This document shows positions 1 to 6,495 of a stretch of DNA of 12,123 bases, in pieces; positions within the stretch are counted from its first letter, which is position 1; each line of letters begins with the position of its first letter. The DNA lies in the NCBI GenBank assembly GCA_902535565.1, contig CACAUH010000039.1:1-12123 (forward strand), given 5' to 3'. The translations under genes were made by a program, and so were the position numbers. Source of the stretch: an uncultured Bacteroidota bacterium. GTDB lineage: Bacteria; Bacteroidota; Bacteroidia; Flavobacteriales; UA16. The notes under the pieces were generated by a model. The model did no database searches, was not told where the DNA came from, and was given only the letters and a program-made list of their open reading frames with translations.

Positions 1-1745
1 TCTCTAGTGATGGATCTGCACAGAGCCTGCTCTGCAGCGGAGATTGCTCTACAGACCCTCAGGTATGTGTGGACTTGAGCATCAACACTGACTTCTACGG
101 AGGAGAGACGAGTTGGGAGATCATGGATGCCGCTGGAGCGATTGTTGCTTCTGGTGCTCCTGGAGTCAGCAATGCCACAGTCACAGAGACCATTTGTTTG
201 GCTGCTGGTTCATATTCTTTGAATGTGTATGACAGCTGGGGTGATGGTATCTCGGGTGCGGACAACGTCAACCTCACCACTGCTGGTGGAGATGCGTTGG
301 TCGTTGCAGGTGACGTCGTAGACTTTGGTACAAGCTGGGACTTTAGCTTGGATGCCAGCCCGTTCAATTTCCCAGCGGGTTCAGTTGTTGAGCAGTCCTT
401 CACGATTTTCGGAGGAGAGACAGTTTGTGGCAACCTCTTGTGCTGGAACGAAGGTTCGAATACTGCGGTCAGCTCTGAGTCTTGCGACAATGGCGAGACC
501 TTCCAGTTCATTTCCGATGCCAATGCCGACACCTATGCCATTTTGGTTGCTGCAGGCAGCAGCAATCCATTCGGTGGTCCGTTCGGGTTGAGCGTGACTT
601 GTGAGCCAGTGGTTTATGGTTGTCTAAATGAGCAGGCGTGTAACTACAATGCTGAGGCCAACGTGGATGATCCGAATGCACCCTGTGACTTCACGAGCTG
701 TCTTGGTTGTGAAACTGAGTCTTGGTCATATTGCTATGCAAACAATGAGAGCTGGAGCTTCACCCTGAACAACAACAATGGAGGCGGTACCATCGTCATT
801 GACTTGGCAGGAACGACCATTGAGCAGAACTGGGATGAGCTTACCATTTCCGATGCTGCCACAGGAGCAAGCCTCTATAACAGCGATGAGGATGCTGATG
901 ATAGCGTGGTGATTGGAACAGATTCAGTGACTGTGAGCTTCACATCTGACTTCTCTATTAGCTGTGAATCGGGGTCTGACCTCTTCATCAACATGGCCAT
1001 CACGTGTGCTTCTGCACCTTCAGAGGGTTGTGCTGATACTACAGCATGTAACTATAGTGGTCCGGTTGACTTCGCTGACAACACCTTATGTGACTACAGC
1101 TGCTTGGGTTGTACAGATCCAACTGCTACGAACTACGATCCGTTTGCAACGATTGATGATGGCACATGCTGCTCAGGCACGGTGTTGGAGTTCAACATGT
1201 TCGACTCATTCGGCGACGGATGGAACGGTGCGACTTACAGCTTCTATAACTCTGCGAATGAGCTCGTGGCAACAGGAGGTCTGACGACAGATGTTAATGG
1301 AGGTGATTTCGGTACGGATGTCCTTTGCTTCGATGTAGCGGAATGCATGACGCTCATCGTGACTGAAGGTTCATGGCCAGGTGAAATTAGCTGGTCTGTG
1401 ACATCGGGAACTACGGAGATCGCAAGTGCAGATGCTCCTGATGGAACGGGTACTTTCTCAGTCGGTGCTCAGTGTGTTGAAGGTTGTGTGTTGCCATTCG
1501 CAATGAACTACATTGATCCTGACAGCGTTGACATCGTGAACAACGATCTCTGTGACTTCACTGGTTATGTGATGGGCTGCACATATGCTGACGCGACAAA
1601 CTATGATGAGACTGCCACCAATGATGATGGGTCTTGTGAGTTCGACGTTGCCAACCCATGTCCGACTGACTTGAATGGTGACAACCAGACGACGACTTCT
1701 GACTTGTTGATTTTCCTCGGTGCCTTCGGTACCCTTTGCGATTAA
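1..1745 (+). CDS. Secreted cysteine-rich multi-domain surface protein (3' part)
   Basis: The frame is open to the left edge with no stop (in-frame codons from position 3 read S-S-D-G-S-A-Q), so the gene starts outside the window; the GTG at 69 is an internal valine. About 580 residues are visible and no enzyme motif is seen. Modules in order: a beta-sandwich-like unit with Y-D-S-W-G-D-G near 228-246; a second beta-rich segment to about 610; two Cys repeats flanking a CUB-like segment (about 705-1015, Asn/Asp-rich); a further Cys repeat; a second D-S-F-G-D-G-W-N-G unit (about 1170-1470); two more Cys repeats; and a terminal C-P-T-D-L-N-G-D module. Composition is acidic with many Cys, Asn and Asp, typical of calcium- or disulfide-stabilised secreted Bacteroidota proteins. 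Adhesion or matrix binding is inference. A terminator follows 40 nt after the stop. Confidence 0.85.
   Translation, partial: SSDGSAQSLLCSGDCSTDPQVCVDLSINTDFYGGETSWEIMDAAGAIVASGAPGVSNATVTETICLAAGSYSLNVYDSWGDGISGADNVNLTTAGGDALVVAGDVVDFGTSWDFSLDASPFNFPAGSVVEQSFTIFGGETVCGNLLCWNEGSNTAVSSESCDNGETFQFISDANADTYAILVAAGSSNPFGGPFGLSVTCEPVVYGCLNEQACNYNAEANVDDPNAPCDFTSCLGCETESWSYCYANNESWSFTLNNNNGGGTIVIDLAGTTIEQNWDELTISDAATGASLYNSDEDADDSVVIGTDSVTVSFTSDFSISCESGSDLFINMAITCASAPSEGCADTTACNYSGPVDFADNTLCDYSCLGCTDPTATNYDPFATIDDGTCCSGTVLEFNMFDSFGDGWNGATYSFYNSANELVATGGLTTDVNGGDFGTDVLCFDVAECMTLIVTEGSWPGEISWSVTSGTTEIASADAPDGTGTFSVGAQCVEGCVLPFAMNYIDPDSVDIVNNDLCDFTGYVMGCTYADATNYDETATNDDGSCEFDVANPCPTDLNGDNQTTTSDLLIFLGAFGTLCD
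618..1637 (+). repeat. Five Cys-bounded 'GC...A-x-NY...D-x-x-x-C' protein repeats
   Basis: Five degenerate copies of a roughly 21-24 residue unit lie inside the large secreted protein at 618-686, 1026-1091, 1107-1169, 1482-1553 and 1575-1637. Each opens with Gly-Cys, has a central A-x-N-Y or A-C-N-Y, and closes with an acidic stretch ending in Cys. The best copy (1107-1169) starts G-C-T-D-P-T-A-T-N-Y-D and ends D-D-G-T-C. Copies 2 and 3 are nearly adjacent (15 nt apart), as are 4 and 5 (21 nt apart), while copy 1 stands alone. Similar repeats are common in secreted Bacteroidota proteins; their fold and ligand are not known to me. They diverge at the DNA level, so this is a protein repeat and not a recent DNA duplication. 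Confidence 0.8.
1659..1742 (+). other. C-terminal dockerin-like single EF-hand module
   Basis: The last 28 residues begin C-P-T-D-L-N-G-D-N-Q and end G-A-F-G-T-L-C-D. The loop D-L-N-G-D-N-Q-T-T-T-S-D has acidic or polar residues at positions 1, 3, 5, 9 and 12, the calcium-coordinating pattern of type I dockerin/EF-hand loops, followed by the hydrophobic helix L-L-I-F-L-G-A-F. Dockerins have two such repeats; only one is present, framed by two cysteines and placed at the very C terminus. It does not look like the standard type A or type B type IX secretion C-terminal domains I know. A role in surface attachment or secretion is inference. Confidence 0.6.
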
Positions 1746-1758
1746 TCAATCAGAGTTC

Positions 1759-1774
1759 AGAACGGTTACGTTCT
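1759..1774 (+). other. Small hairpin before the main terminator
   Basis: AGAACG and CGTTCT form a perfect 6-bp stem around a GTTA loop. It lies 14 nt after the stop of the secreted-protein gene and 10 nt before the strong terminator stem. An 8-bp palindrome, AAACGTTT (1775-1782), follows directly. It may simply assist termination, or it may lie in the promoter/leader region of the downstream gene. Neither role can be decided from the sequence. Confidence 0.35.
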
Positions 1775-1784
1775 AAACGTTTAG

Positions 1785-1818
1785 GAAAGGCCCGACGGAA
1801 GTCGGGCCTTTCTCTTTT
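1785..1818 (+). terminator. Strong intrinsic terminator
   Basis: A perfect 12-bp GC-rich stem (GAAAGGCCCGAC paired with GTCGGGCCTTTC, 1785-1796 with 1801-1812) closes a GGAA tetraloop of the stable GNRA type. It is followed by a pyrimidine/T run, TCTTTT (1813-1818). It ends the transcript of the secreted-protein gene. Its downstream edge is only about 15 nt from the start codon of the next gene on the same strand. Confidence 0.88.
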
Positions 1819-1833
1819 CCCCATCTTCGCAGC

Positions 1834-2616
1834 ATGATAACAGCAGTTTTGGTAACCGGTGCCGGAACGGGCATTGGCAAGGCGACAGCAGTTCGCCTTG
1901 CAGAGGAGGGGCATGCGGTTTTGCTTGTGGGAAGACGAGAAGGACCATTGAAACGAACCCACGGCGAATTGAGTGGCGAAGGTCATGTGGTCTTGCCTGT
2001 GGATGTGTCGGATCGAAGGGCATTTCACCATGCCTTATATGGGGCCTTGGGAGAGCCTGGTGGTGGTGGAATGAATTTGGTTGGGGTGTTTGCGAATGCT
2101 GGAATTGGCGGGTCCAATGGCTTCGATATCGACGATGGCAATGATCGTTGGGATGAGATCATGCGCATTAATGTGACTGGGGTGTATGTGACGTTGCAGT
2201 TGTGTCGTCCCTATCTCAAAGCTTCATCTCATGTGATTACCCACGCGGTTGTCACTTCTAGTGTATTGGCGCGCTTTGGGGTTCCTGGTCAAAGCGCTTA
2301 CGTGACGTCTAAAACTGCAGTGCTCGGCTTGGTGCGCAGCCTTGCAGTAGAATGGGGAGGAGATGGCATCCTTGTCAACGCCATTTGTCCTGGATGGGTT
2401 GAGACGAAAATGGCGCGAGAAAGCATTCAGCGCATGGCTGACGCTCAAGGGATATCATACGAAGATTGTCACGCGCAGCAATGTGCGGTGCTTCCCACTG
2501 GGAGAATGAGCAGTCCTAACGAAATGGCTGAGGCGGTTGTTTGGTTGATGTCACCAGGCCAAACGGGAATGACCGGTCAGGGTGTCGACGTCAACAATGG
2601 AAGTTGGATGTCTTGA
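1834..2616 (+). CDS. Short-chain dehydrogenase/reductase (SDR family)
   Basis: A 260-residue NAD(P)-dependent oxidoreductase of the classical SDR family, presumably cytoplasmic. The Rossmann cofactor motif T-G-A-G-T-G-I-G is at residues 8-15 and the structural N-A-G at 88-90. The catalytic tetrad is complete: Asn113, Ser143, Tyr156 and Lys160 (Y-V-T-S-K), followed by the conserved P-G at 187-188. The C terminus (G-Q-G-V-D-V-N-N-G-S-W-M-S) matches the usual SDR ending, so length and ends look intact. The substrate cannot be read from sequence; FabG-like and hydroxyacyl/sugar alcohol dehydrogenases share these motifs. The ATG at 1834 puts T-A-V-L-V-T-G-A directly at the N terminus, as expected. 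It heads a five-gene run and its stop is 13 nt before the next start. Confidence 0.9.
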   Translation: MITAVLVTGAGTGIGKATAVRLAEEGHAVLLVGRREGPLKRTHGELSGEGHVVLPVDVSDRRAFHHALYGALGEPGGGGMNLVGVFANAGIGGSNGFDIDDGNDRWDEIMRINVTGVYVTLQLCRPYLKASSHVITHAVVTSSVLARFGVPGQSAYVTSKTAVLGLVRSLAVEWGGDGILVNAICPGWVETKMARESIQRMADAQGISYEDCHAQQCAVLPTGRMSSPNEMAEAVVWLMSPGQTGMTGQGVDVNNGSWMS

Positions 2617-2629
2617 GCCCAAAGATGAA

Positions 2630-4054
2630 ATGAAGATGTTGAGGTACTGTGTGCTTGTTTTGTGTTTGGCGACTGTATCAGTCCAAGGTCAAGAGGCCCG
2701 ATGGTCAGTTGCGGACAGCCTGATGATTGAGCGGATTCACAATCATGTCTTGGGACAGGGTGAATGTGTTGCGGATTTGCGTGAATTGTGTAAGGATGTT
2801 GGTGCGCGATTGAGTGGCTCACCAGAAGCGGATGCAGCCATTCTTTGGGGTGCAAAGGCCCTGCGTGAGGCTGGAGCACCAGAGGTGAGGATGCAATCTG
2901 TGATGGTTCCACATTGGGAGAGGGGTGACAGAGAGCGGGCGTGGCTTCGCGTAGATGGAGGCCAAGCAGAGCCCCTCCGCATTAGTGCATTGGGGGGAAG
3001 TGTGGGCACCGATGGGCCGATTGAAGCTCAGGTTCGCGTTTTTCGTGATTTTGAGGAGTTGGACAGTTTAGGTGAAGCGGGATTGGATGGTGCCATCGCG
3101 TTTTTCAATCGGCCGATGGACCCTTTGATGATCAATGCAGGGGGAGCGTATGGTGGTGCTTACAATCAGCGTTCGCGAGGAGCAGTTGAATCTGCAGAAC
3201 ACGGGGGTGTCGCTGCACTTGTGCGCTCGTTGACACACGCTTTGGATACGTTTCCCCATACAGGGGGGATGCGCTATGCAGATGAAGTGCACCGTGTGCC
3301 TGCTGCTGCCGTGAGCACTGTTGATGCGCGTCGAATTGCCCAGTTGATTGACCAAGGCCGAGAGGTTCGTGTGGGCCTCGACATGGGTTGTGTCTTGCAT
3401 GAGGATAAATCCCAAGCCAATGTGATTGCAGAGTGGAGGGGAACTGAATTTCCTGATCGTTTCATTGTCGTGGGCGGGCACCTCGACAGTTGGGACATTG
3501 GAGAGGGGGCTCACGATGACGGTGCAGGAATCGTCCACAGTATAGAAGTCATGCGGTCATTGGTGGCGCTGGGGTATCAGCCACGGCATACGCTTCGGGT
3601 CGTCCTCTTTATCAATGAGGAAAATGGAAACAACGGCGGCAAGACCTATGCCCGATGCGCCCGCGAGAAGGGGGAGTGGCATGTTGCAGCCTTGGAGAGC
3701 GATGCTGGCGGTGATGCGCCCAGGGGTTGGTCGATCGATGCTACAGATGCCGGGACGGCTGCTGTTCGGGCTTGGAAAGAATCCTTGGGTGACTACGGTA
3801 TGGGCGACCTTCGTCGCGGTGGAGCTGGTGTGGACATTGGTCCACTTAAAGAGGAAGAACCTGCAGGAAAGCGACCATTGATGGTGGGATTAAGGCCCAA
3901 CAGTCAGCGTTACTTTGATTACCACCACAGCGAGCGGGATGTGTTTGAAAATGTGCACCCTCGCGAACTTAAACTGGGCGCTGCGGCCCTGACTTCGATG
4001 GTCTACCTTTTGGATCAGCTGGATTACGATTCGATAGACTCAATTTCCGAATGA
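2630..4054 (+). CDS. M28 metallopeptidase, carboxypeptidase Q-like, exported
   Basis: A 474-residue zinc-dependent exopeptidase of family M28, closest in motif detail to carboxypeptidase Q (plasma glutamate carboxypeptidase). An N-terminal signal peptide (residues 1 to about 20, hydrophobic L-R-Y-C-V-L-V-L-C-L-A then V-Q-G/Q) sends it to the periplasm or outside. Di-zinc site candidates are His284 in G-H-L-D-S-W-D, Asp296 in H-D-D-G-A-G, Glu330/Glu331 in I-N-E-E-N-G (catalytic base plus ligand), Asp358 in E-S-D-A-G and His432/His433 in D-Y-H-H-S. The preceding 200 residues include the inserted PA-like region typical of this group. I chose the ATG at 2630 over one at 2582 because the latter overlaps the SDR gene and would bury the signal peptide 16 residues inside; the ATG at 2636 is also possible. 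It probably releases amino acids from exported peptides. Confidence 0.9.
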   Translation: MKMLRYCVLVLCLATVSVQGQEARWSVADSLMIERIHNHVLGQGECVADLRELCKDVGARLSGSPEADAAILWGAKALREAGAPEVRMQSVMVPHWERGDRERAWLRVDGGQAEPLRISALGGSVGTDGPIEAQVRVFRDFEELDSLGEAGLDGAIAFFNRPMDPLMINAGGAYGGAYNQRSRGAVESAEHGGVAALVRSLTHALDTFPHTGGMRYADEVHRVPAAAVSTVDARRIAQLIDQGREVRVGLDMGCVLHEDKSQANVIAEWRGTEFPDRFIVVGGHLDSWDIGEGAHDDGAGIVHSIEVMRSLVALGYQPRHTLRVVLFINEENGNNGGKTYARCAREKGEWHVAALESDAGGDAPRGWSIDATDAGTAAVRAWKESLGDYGMGDLRRGGAGVDIGPLKEEEPAGKRPLMVGLRPNSQRYFDYHHSERDVFENVHPRELKLGAAALTSMVYLLDQLDYDSIDSISE

Positions 4055-4055
4055 C

Positions 4056-4643
4056 ATGCGGCATAGCATTAGTGATACAAGCACCTTGATCATTGATAGA
4101 CGGAGTATTCCACCAGAGAAGTATTCTGGGCGACGGGTGCACAAGGAGATTGTAGAGCAAGTCCTTCAACATGGAATCTGGGCGCCGAACCATGGGTTGA
4201 CACAGCCTTGGCGTTTCCGCGTTTTTCTTGATGCTGCGGCCAAACGGTTGATGGTGGATTTGTCCGAAGCCTATCGTGCCCATGCACGAGAGCGTGCAAT
4301 TGAGGGTAAAGTGGAGAAAATCCGCAACCGAGGCGTGTCTTGCAATGCCATCGTGGCGTTGGGGCTGTTACATGATGAAGGGGGAAGGTTCCCATTGTGG
4401 GAAGACCAAGCGGCGTTGGCAGCGGCGGTGCAGAACATGCATCTCATGTGCACGGCGCATGGCATTGGTGGCTTCTGGTCCACGCCGGGATTTTTGTCCC
4501 ACCCTGATGCGCGGAAAGCGTTGGGCCATGAAGATGGTGTCCTCGGTATGGGGCTATTTTACATCGGATACCCCGAAGGAGAATGGCCCAAAAAGGGACA
4601 TCGCAAGCCGCTCGAGTACGTCACAGACTGGATCATCGATTGA
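4056..4643 (+). CDS. Nitroreductase-family FMN oxidoreductase
   Basis: A 195-residue protein of the nitroreductase superfamily, usually FMN-binding homodimers that reduce nitro compounds, quinones or related substrates with NAD(P)H. Visible motifs are the N-terminal FMN-phosphate contact I-D-R-R-S-I (residues 13-18), A-P-N-H-G-L-T-Q-P-W (43-52) as in the E. coli YdjA-like branch, the G-I-G-G-F-W-S-T-P-G turn (136-145) and the C-terminal G-Y-P-E (171-174). The length is normal for the short subgroup and no signal peptide is present, so it is cytoplasmic. The start lies 1 nt after the peptidase stop and its stop abuts the next ATG with no gap, so all belong to one transcript. The substrate is unknown; YdjA-like proteins are poorly characterised. 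Confidence 0.87.
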   Translation: MRHSISDTSTLIIDRRSIPPEKYSGRRVHKEIVEQVLQHGIWAPNHGLTQPWRFRVFLDAAAKRLMVDLSEAYRAHARERAIEGKVEKIRNRGVSCNAIVALGLLHDEGGRFPLWEDQAALAAAVQNMHLMCTAHGIGGFWSTPGFLSHPDARKALGHEDGVLGMGLFYIGYPEGEWPKKGHRKPLEYVTDWIID

Positions 4644-4964
4644 ATGCGCTGGACCAATTGGTATTCACATCCTGGCGACAACCGCTATCATGTCTTCGAA
4701 TTTCGAAGCAAGGAGCTGGCCGATGAATACCAACGGGATTTGGAGTTGGCTGGAATTGACTTCGAGCGGGCACCGGCTGATTCGGACGGTTTGGAGCGCT
4801 TCGGTGTTCATCGCACCGAGTTTCAGGCGGCCTTGCGCGTGAATCATCTTCTTCACGGTCGCCATCGGCGGCCTTTCATTGCCAATTCAGTGTTGCGCTG
4901 GATCATGCTGCTGACAACGGCCGCAGTTGTGGGTTTGGCTGTAGTTGGATGGATTTCATCATGA
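4644..4964 (+). CDS. Small one-helix membrane protein of unknown function
   Basis: I do not recognise a named family for this 106-residue protein. Residues 1-75 are soluble and charged, with an apparent strand-helix-strand layout (H-V-F-E-F, then helix S-K-E-L-A-D-E-Y-Q-R-D-L, then I-D-F-E-R-A) and a second helix ending N-H-L-L-H-G-R-H-R-R-P-F. One transmembrane helix follows at about 84-104 (W-I-M-L-L-T-T-A-A-V-V-G-L-A-V-V-G-W). The arginines before it predict N terminus inside, making it a C-tail-anchored inner-membrane protein. It starts immediately after the nitroreductase stop and overlaps the next gene by 4 nt (ATGA at 4961-4964), so its translation is probably coupled on both sides. 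Reading-frame fit and membrane topology make it a real gene. Confidence 0.8.
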   Translation: MRWTNWYSHPGDNRYHVFEFRSKELADEYQRDLELAGIDFERAPADSDGLERFGVHRTEFQAALRVNHLLHGRHRRPFIANSVLRWIMLLTTAAVVGLAVVGWISS

Positions 4965-5725
4965 GGGTGAGGGCATTTGTACTCTTCCTCGCCGTGATTT
5001 CAGTCAAGACTGGAGCTGCTCAGGCACCATCGGTTTGGTCCTTGGATGTACACCTGCTGTCTTCTGTCCCTGTGGGACGTCCAGCTCCTGGTGAAGGATT
5101 CGGTTGGAGCGGTCAGGCATTGGCAGCCAATGACGGCGCATTTTTTGGCCGTTGGGGTCAAAAGGGGACGCGCAGCTACGGCGTGTTTATTCGCCGGCAA
5201 TTGGGCAAGGTGGGCCAGCTTGCCTTTGGCTTTGAGCAAATGAGGCGCATATGGACGGTGGAGGCGGATTGGGTGCCAGAATCCAGTTTGGCCCCATTGG
5301 CGTCGACGAAGGTGGATTGGGTTGTCGCCAGCTATGCACTTCCGATTTTGTACCGAACGGAGGTGACGTTGACCCCGGGATGGCGGTTGGGAGCCGGTGG
5401 GGGCATCGTCATGGAGATTTTGCCCACGAATGCATTCTCCTCCACGAGCGTTGCAGGGGGAGGCGATGTTTTTGCGGTTGAGCATGAATCGCTGCGCTAT
5501 GGTTGGAACCGCTGGGGCATGGCCCTTGAGTTGGGCCTTGTAAAGGAGGGTGACGATGCAGACCTTCACATTGGTGGGGTCCTGCGGCCATTGATTCAGC
5601 CTCTGATTCAAGGTGGATTGACGGGCCAATGGAATTTGGGTCAAGCGGATGCGGGTGCAGGTTATGTTGAGCGTGTGCTTGACGGCAGTTGGTGGGGGCT
5701 GGACATCCGTCTCATTTTGCATTGA
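4961..5725 (+). CDS. Exported protein, likely outer-membrane beta-barrel
   Basis: A 254-residue protein with a clear signal peptide (M-R-V-R-A-F-V-L-F-L-A-V-I-S, cleavage after A-Q-A at about residue 22). The mature part is rich in alternating hydrophobic and polar stretches with many Trp, Tyr and Gly (S-Y-G-V-F-I-R-R, W-V-V-A-S-Y-A-L, W-R-L-G-A-G-G-G, W-G-M-A-L-E-L-G-L). It ends in a strand-like W-W-G-L-D-I-R-L-I-L-H, as expected for a small barrel of about 8-10 strands. No named family is recognised. I prefer the ATG at 4961, which overlaps the preceding stop as ATGA; the ATG at 4949 would only add four residues. It is the last gene of the run, with a terminator 36 nt after the stop. A function in transport or membrane integrity cannot be read from the sequence. 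Confidence 0.75.
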   Translation: MRVRAFVLFLAVISVKTGAAQAPSVWSLDVHLLSSVPVGRPAPGEGFGWSGQALAANDGAFFGRWGQKGTRSYGVFIRRQLGKVGQLAFGFEQMRRIWTVEADWVPESSLAPLASTKVDWVVASYALPILYRTEVTLTPGWRLGAGGGIVMEILPTNAFSSTSVAGGGDVFAVEHESLRYGWNRWGMALELGLVKEGDDADLHIGGVLRPLIQPLIQGGLTGQWNLGQADAGAGYVERVLDGSWWGLDIRLILH

Positions 5726-5760
5726 ACGCGTTTGTATGAACGCAGAATCATCGGGACGCA

Positions 5761-5793
5761 AAAGGCCCCCGACGTGAGATGTCGGGGGCCTTT
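5761..5793. terminator. Bidirectional hairpin terminator between convergent genes
   Basis: A perfect 13-bp stem, AAAGGCCCCCGAC (5761-5773) with GTCGGGGGCCTTT (5781-5793), closes a 7-nt loop (GTGAGAT). It sits in the 86-nt gap between the plus-strand run ending at 5725 and the minus-strand YceI gene ending at 5812. The A/T flanks give each strand a short T run (TTT on plus, TTTT on minus), so it can serve both transcripts. The stem shares its A-A-A-G-G-C-C-C and C-G-A-C ends with the terminator at 1785. Confidence 0.85.
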
Positions 5794-5811
5794 GAATTCA
5801 GGGCTGTGAAA

Positions 5812-6426
5812 TTATTTGCCTGCGACGAGTTCGAATCCAATGGTGAAATCATCGTAGATGAGTTTGTCTCCGAGTGCCTTGGCATCAAAAAAGGATTGAC
5901 TTCGGAATTGTACATCAAACTTGGAACGGTCTAGGGTCATTTCACCTGAAATTCGAGCGCCTTCATTGGACATGCTTACCGTTACGGGAAAGCTCACTTC
6001 TTCAGTTCGCCCTTTGATGGTCACTTTGCCTGTGGCAGAAAAGTTGGCGCCGTTTTCGTCCCCGCGAAGTGGATTGAGATTGAGCAACTCGAATTGGGCT
6101 GTGGGAAAGGACTCAACTCCGAAAAAATCGTCGCTGCTGAGATGGCCATCGAGGCTGGTTTTCCCGCGGCCTTCAATATCCAAGGTGTTGATTGTGGTCA
6201 TGTCGATGATCACGGTTGCTGCACTGATTAATCCGTCTGTCACTGTAATCAATCCATTGCTGATTTGAATGTCGCCATAGTGATCGTGGGTGACTTGCTT
6301 TCCTGCCCAAGTCACTGAACTGTTTTCTGTGTCCACTTGATATCGGGTGGGTGCGCCATCGTTGCCTCCCGCCATGGCAAAACATGGGATGAGCATAAGC
6401 GACACGATGTAAATGAGCTGTTTCAT
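5812..6426 (-). CDS. YceI-family periplasmic protein
   Basis: A 204-residue protein of the YceI family, lipocalin-like antiparallel barrels that bind polyisoprenoid or amphiphilic lipids. The signal peptide is M-K-Q-L-I-Y-I-V-S-L-M-L-I-P-C-F-A-M-A, with cleavage after residue 19. The mature protein shows family landmarks in order: Y-Q-V-D-T-E-N-S-S-V-T-W at the start, H-L-S-S-D-D-F-F-G-V-E-S-F-P-T-A-Q-F at about 95-112, the T-G-K-V-T-I-K-G-R-T turn at 132-141, and G-E-M-T-L-D-R-S-K-F-D-V near 161-172. The length is usual for the family. The start at 6426 is chosen because it gives a standard signal peptide; an upstream in-frame ATG at 6483 adds a Cys-rich non-signal stretch. The ligand and physiological role are unknown. 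It is transcribed apart from the upstream dcw genes, judging by the 216-nt gap. Confidence 0.9.
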   Translation of the reverse strand: MKQLIYIVSLMLIPCFAMAGGNDGAPTRYQVDTENSSVTWAGKQVTHDHYGDIQISNGLITVTDGLISAATVIIDMTTINTLDIEGRGKTSLDGHLSSDDFFGVESFPTAQFELLNLNPLRGDENGANFSATGKVTIKGRTEEVSFPVTVSMSNEGARISGEMTLDRSKFDVQFRSQSFFDAKALGDKLIYDDFTIGFELVAGK

Positions 6427-6454
6427 GGTGTTGGGAATTGTATTGTGGGTTGGA

Positions 6455-6483
6455 ATTCTACAAGAACACATGCTGGTACACAA
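6455..6483 (-). promoter_or_regulatory. Possible promoter of the YceI gene
   Basis: On the minus strand TTGTGT (6483-6478) and TAGAAT (6460-6455) are separated by exactly 17 nt and lie 28 nt before the YceI start codon. This resembles a sigma-70 type -35/-10 pair. Bacteroidota primary promoters usually look different (TTTG near -33 and TA-n-n-TTTG near -7), so the match may be chance. Confidence 0.25.
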
Positions 6484-6495
6484 TGAACAGATGGA

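Noticed and set aside
69..71. GTG as start codon of the first gene
   Set aside because: The same frame is open upstream to the window edge and reads as sensible secreted-protein sequence with cysteines, so this GTG is an internal valine.
618..1637. CRISPR-like or tandem DNA repeat array
   Set aside because: The repetition is only at protein level; copies differ widely in DNA sequence and spacing.
3068..3538. Minus-strand open frame of 156 residues inside the M28 peptidase gene
   Set aside because: It is opposite the peptidase catalytic region, with low-complexity His/Ser/Arg composition and no motif.
5000..5761. Long minus-strand open frame (253 residues) opposite the barrel gene
   Set aside because: It lies fully antisense to a gene with a signal peptide and barrel-like pattern, shows no recognisable motif, and would run through the terminator stem at its start.
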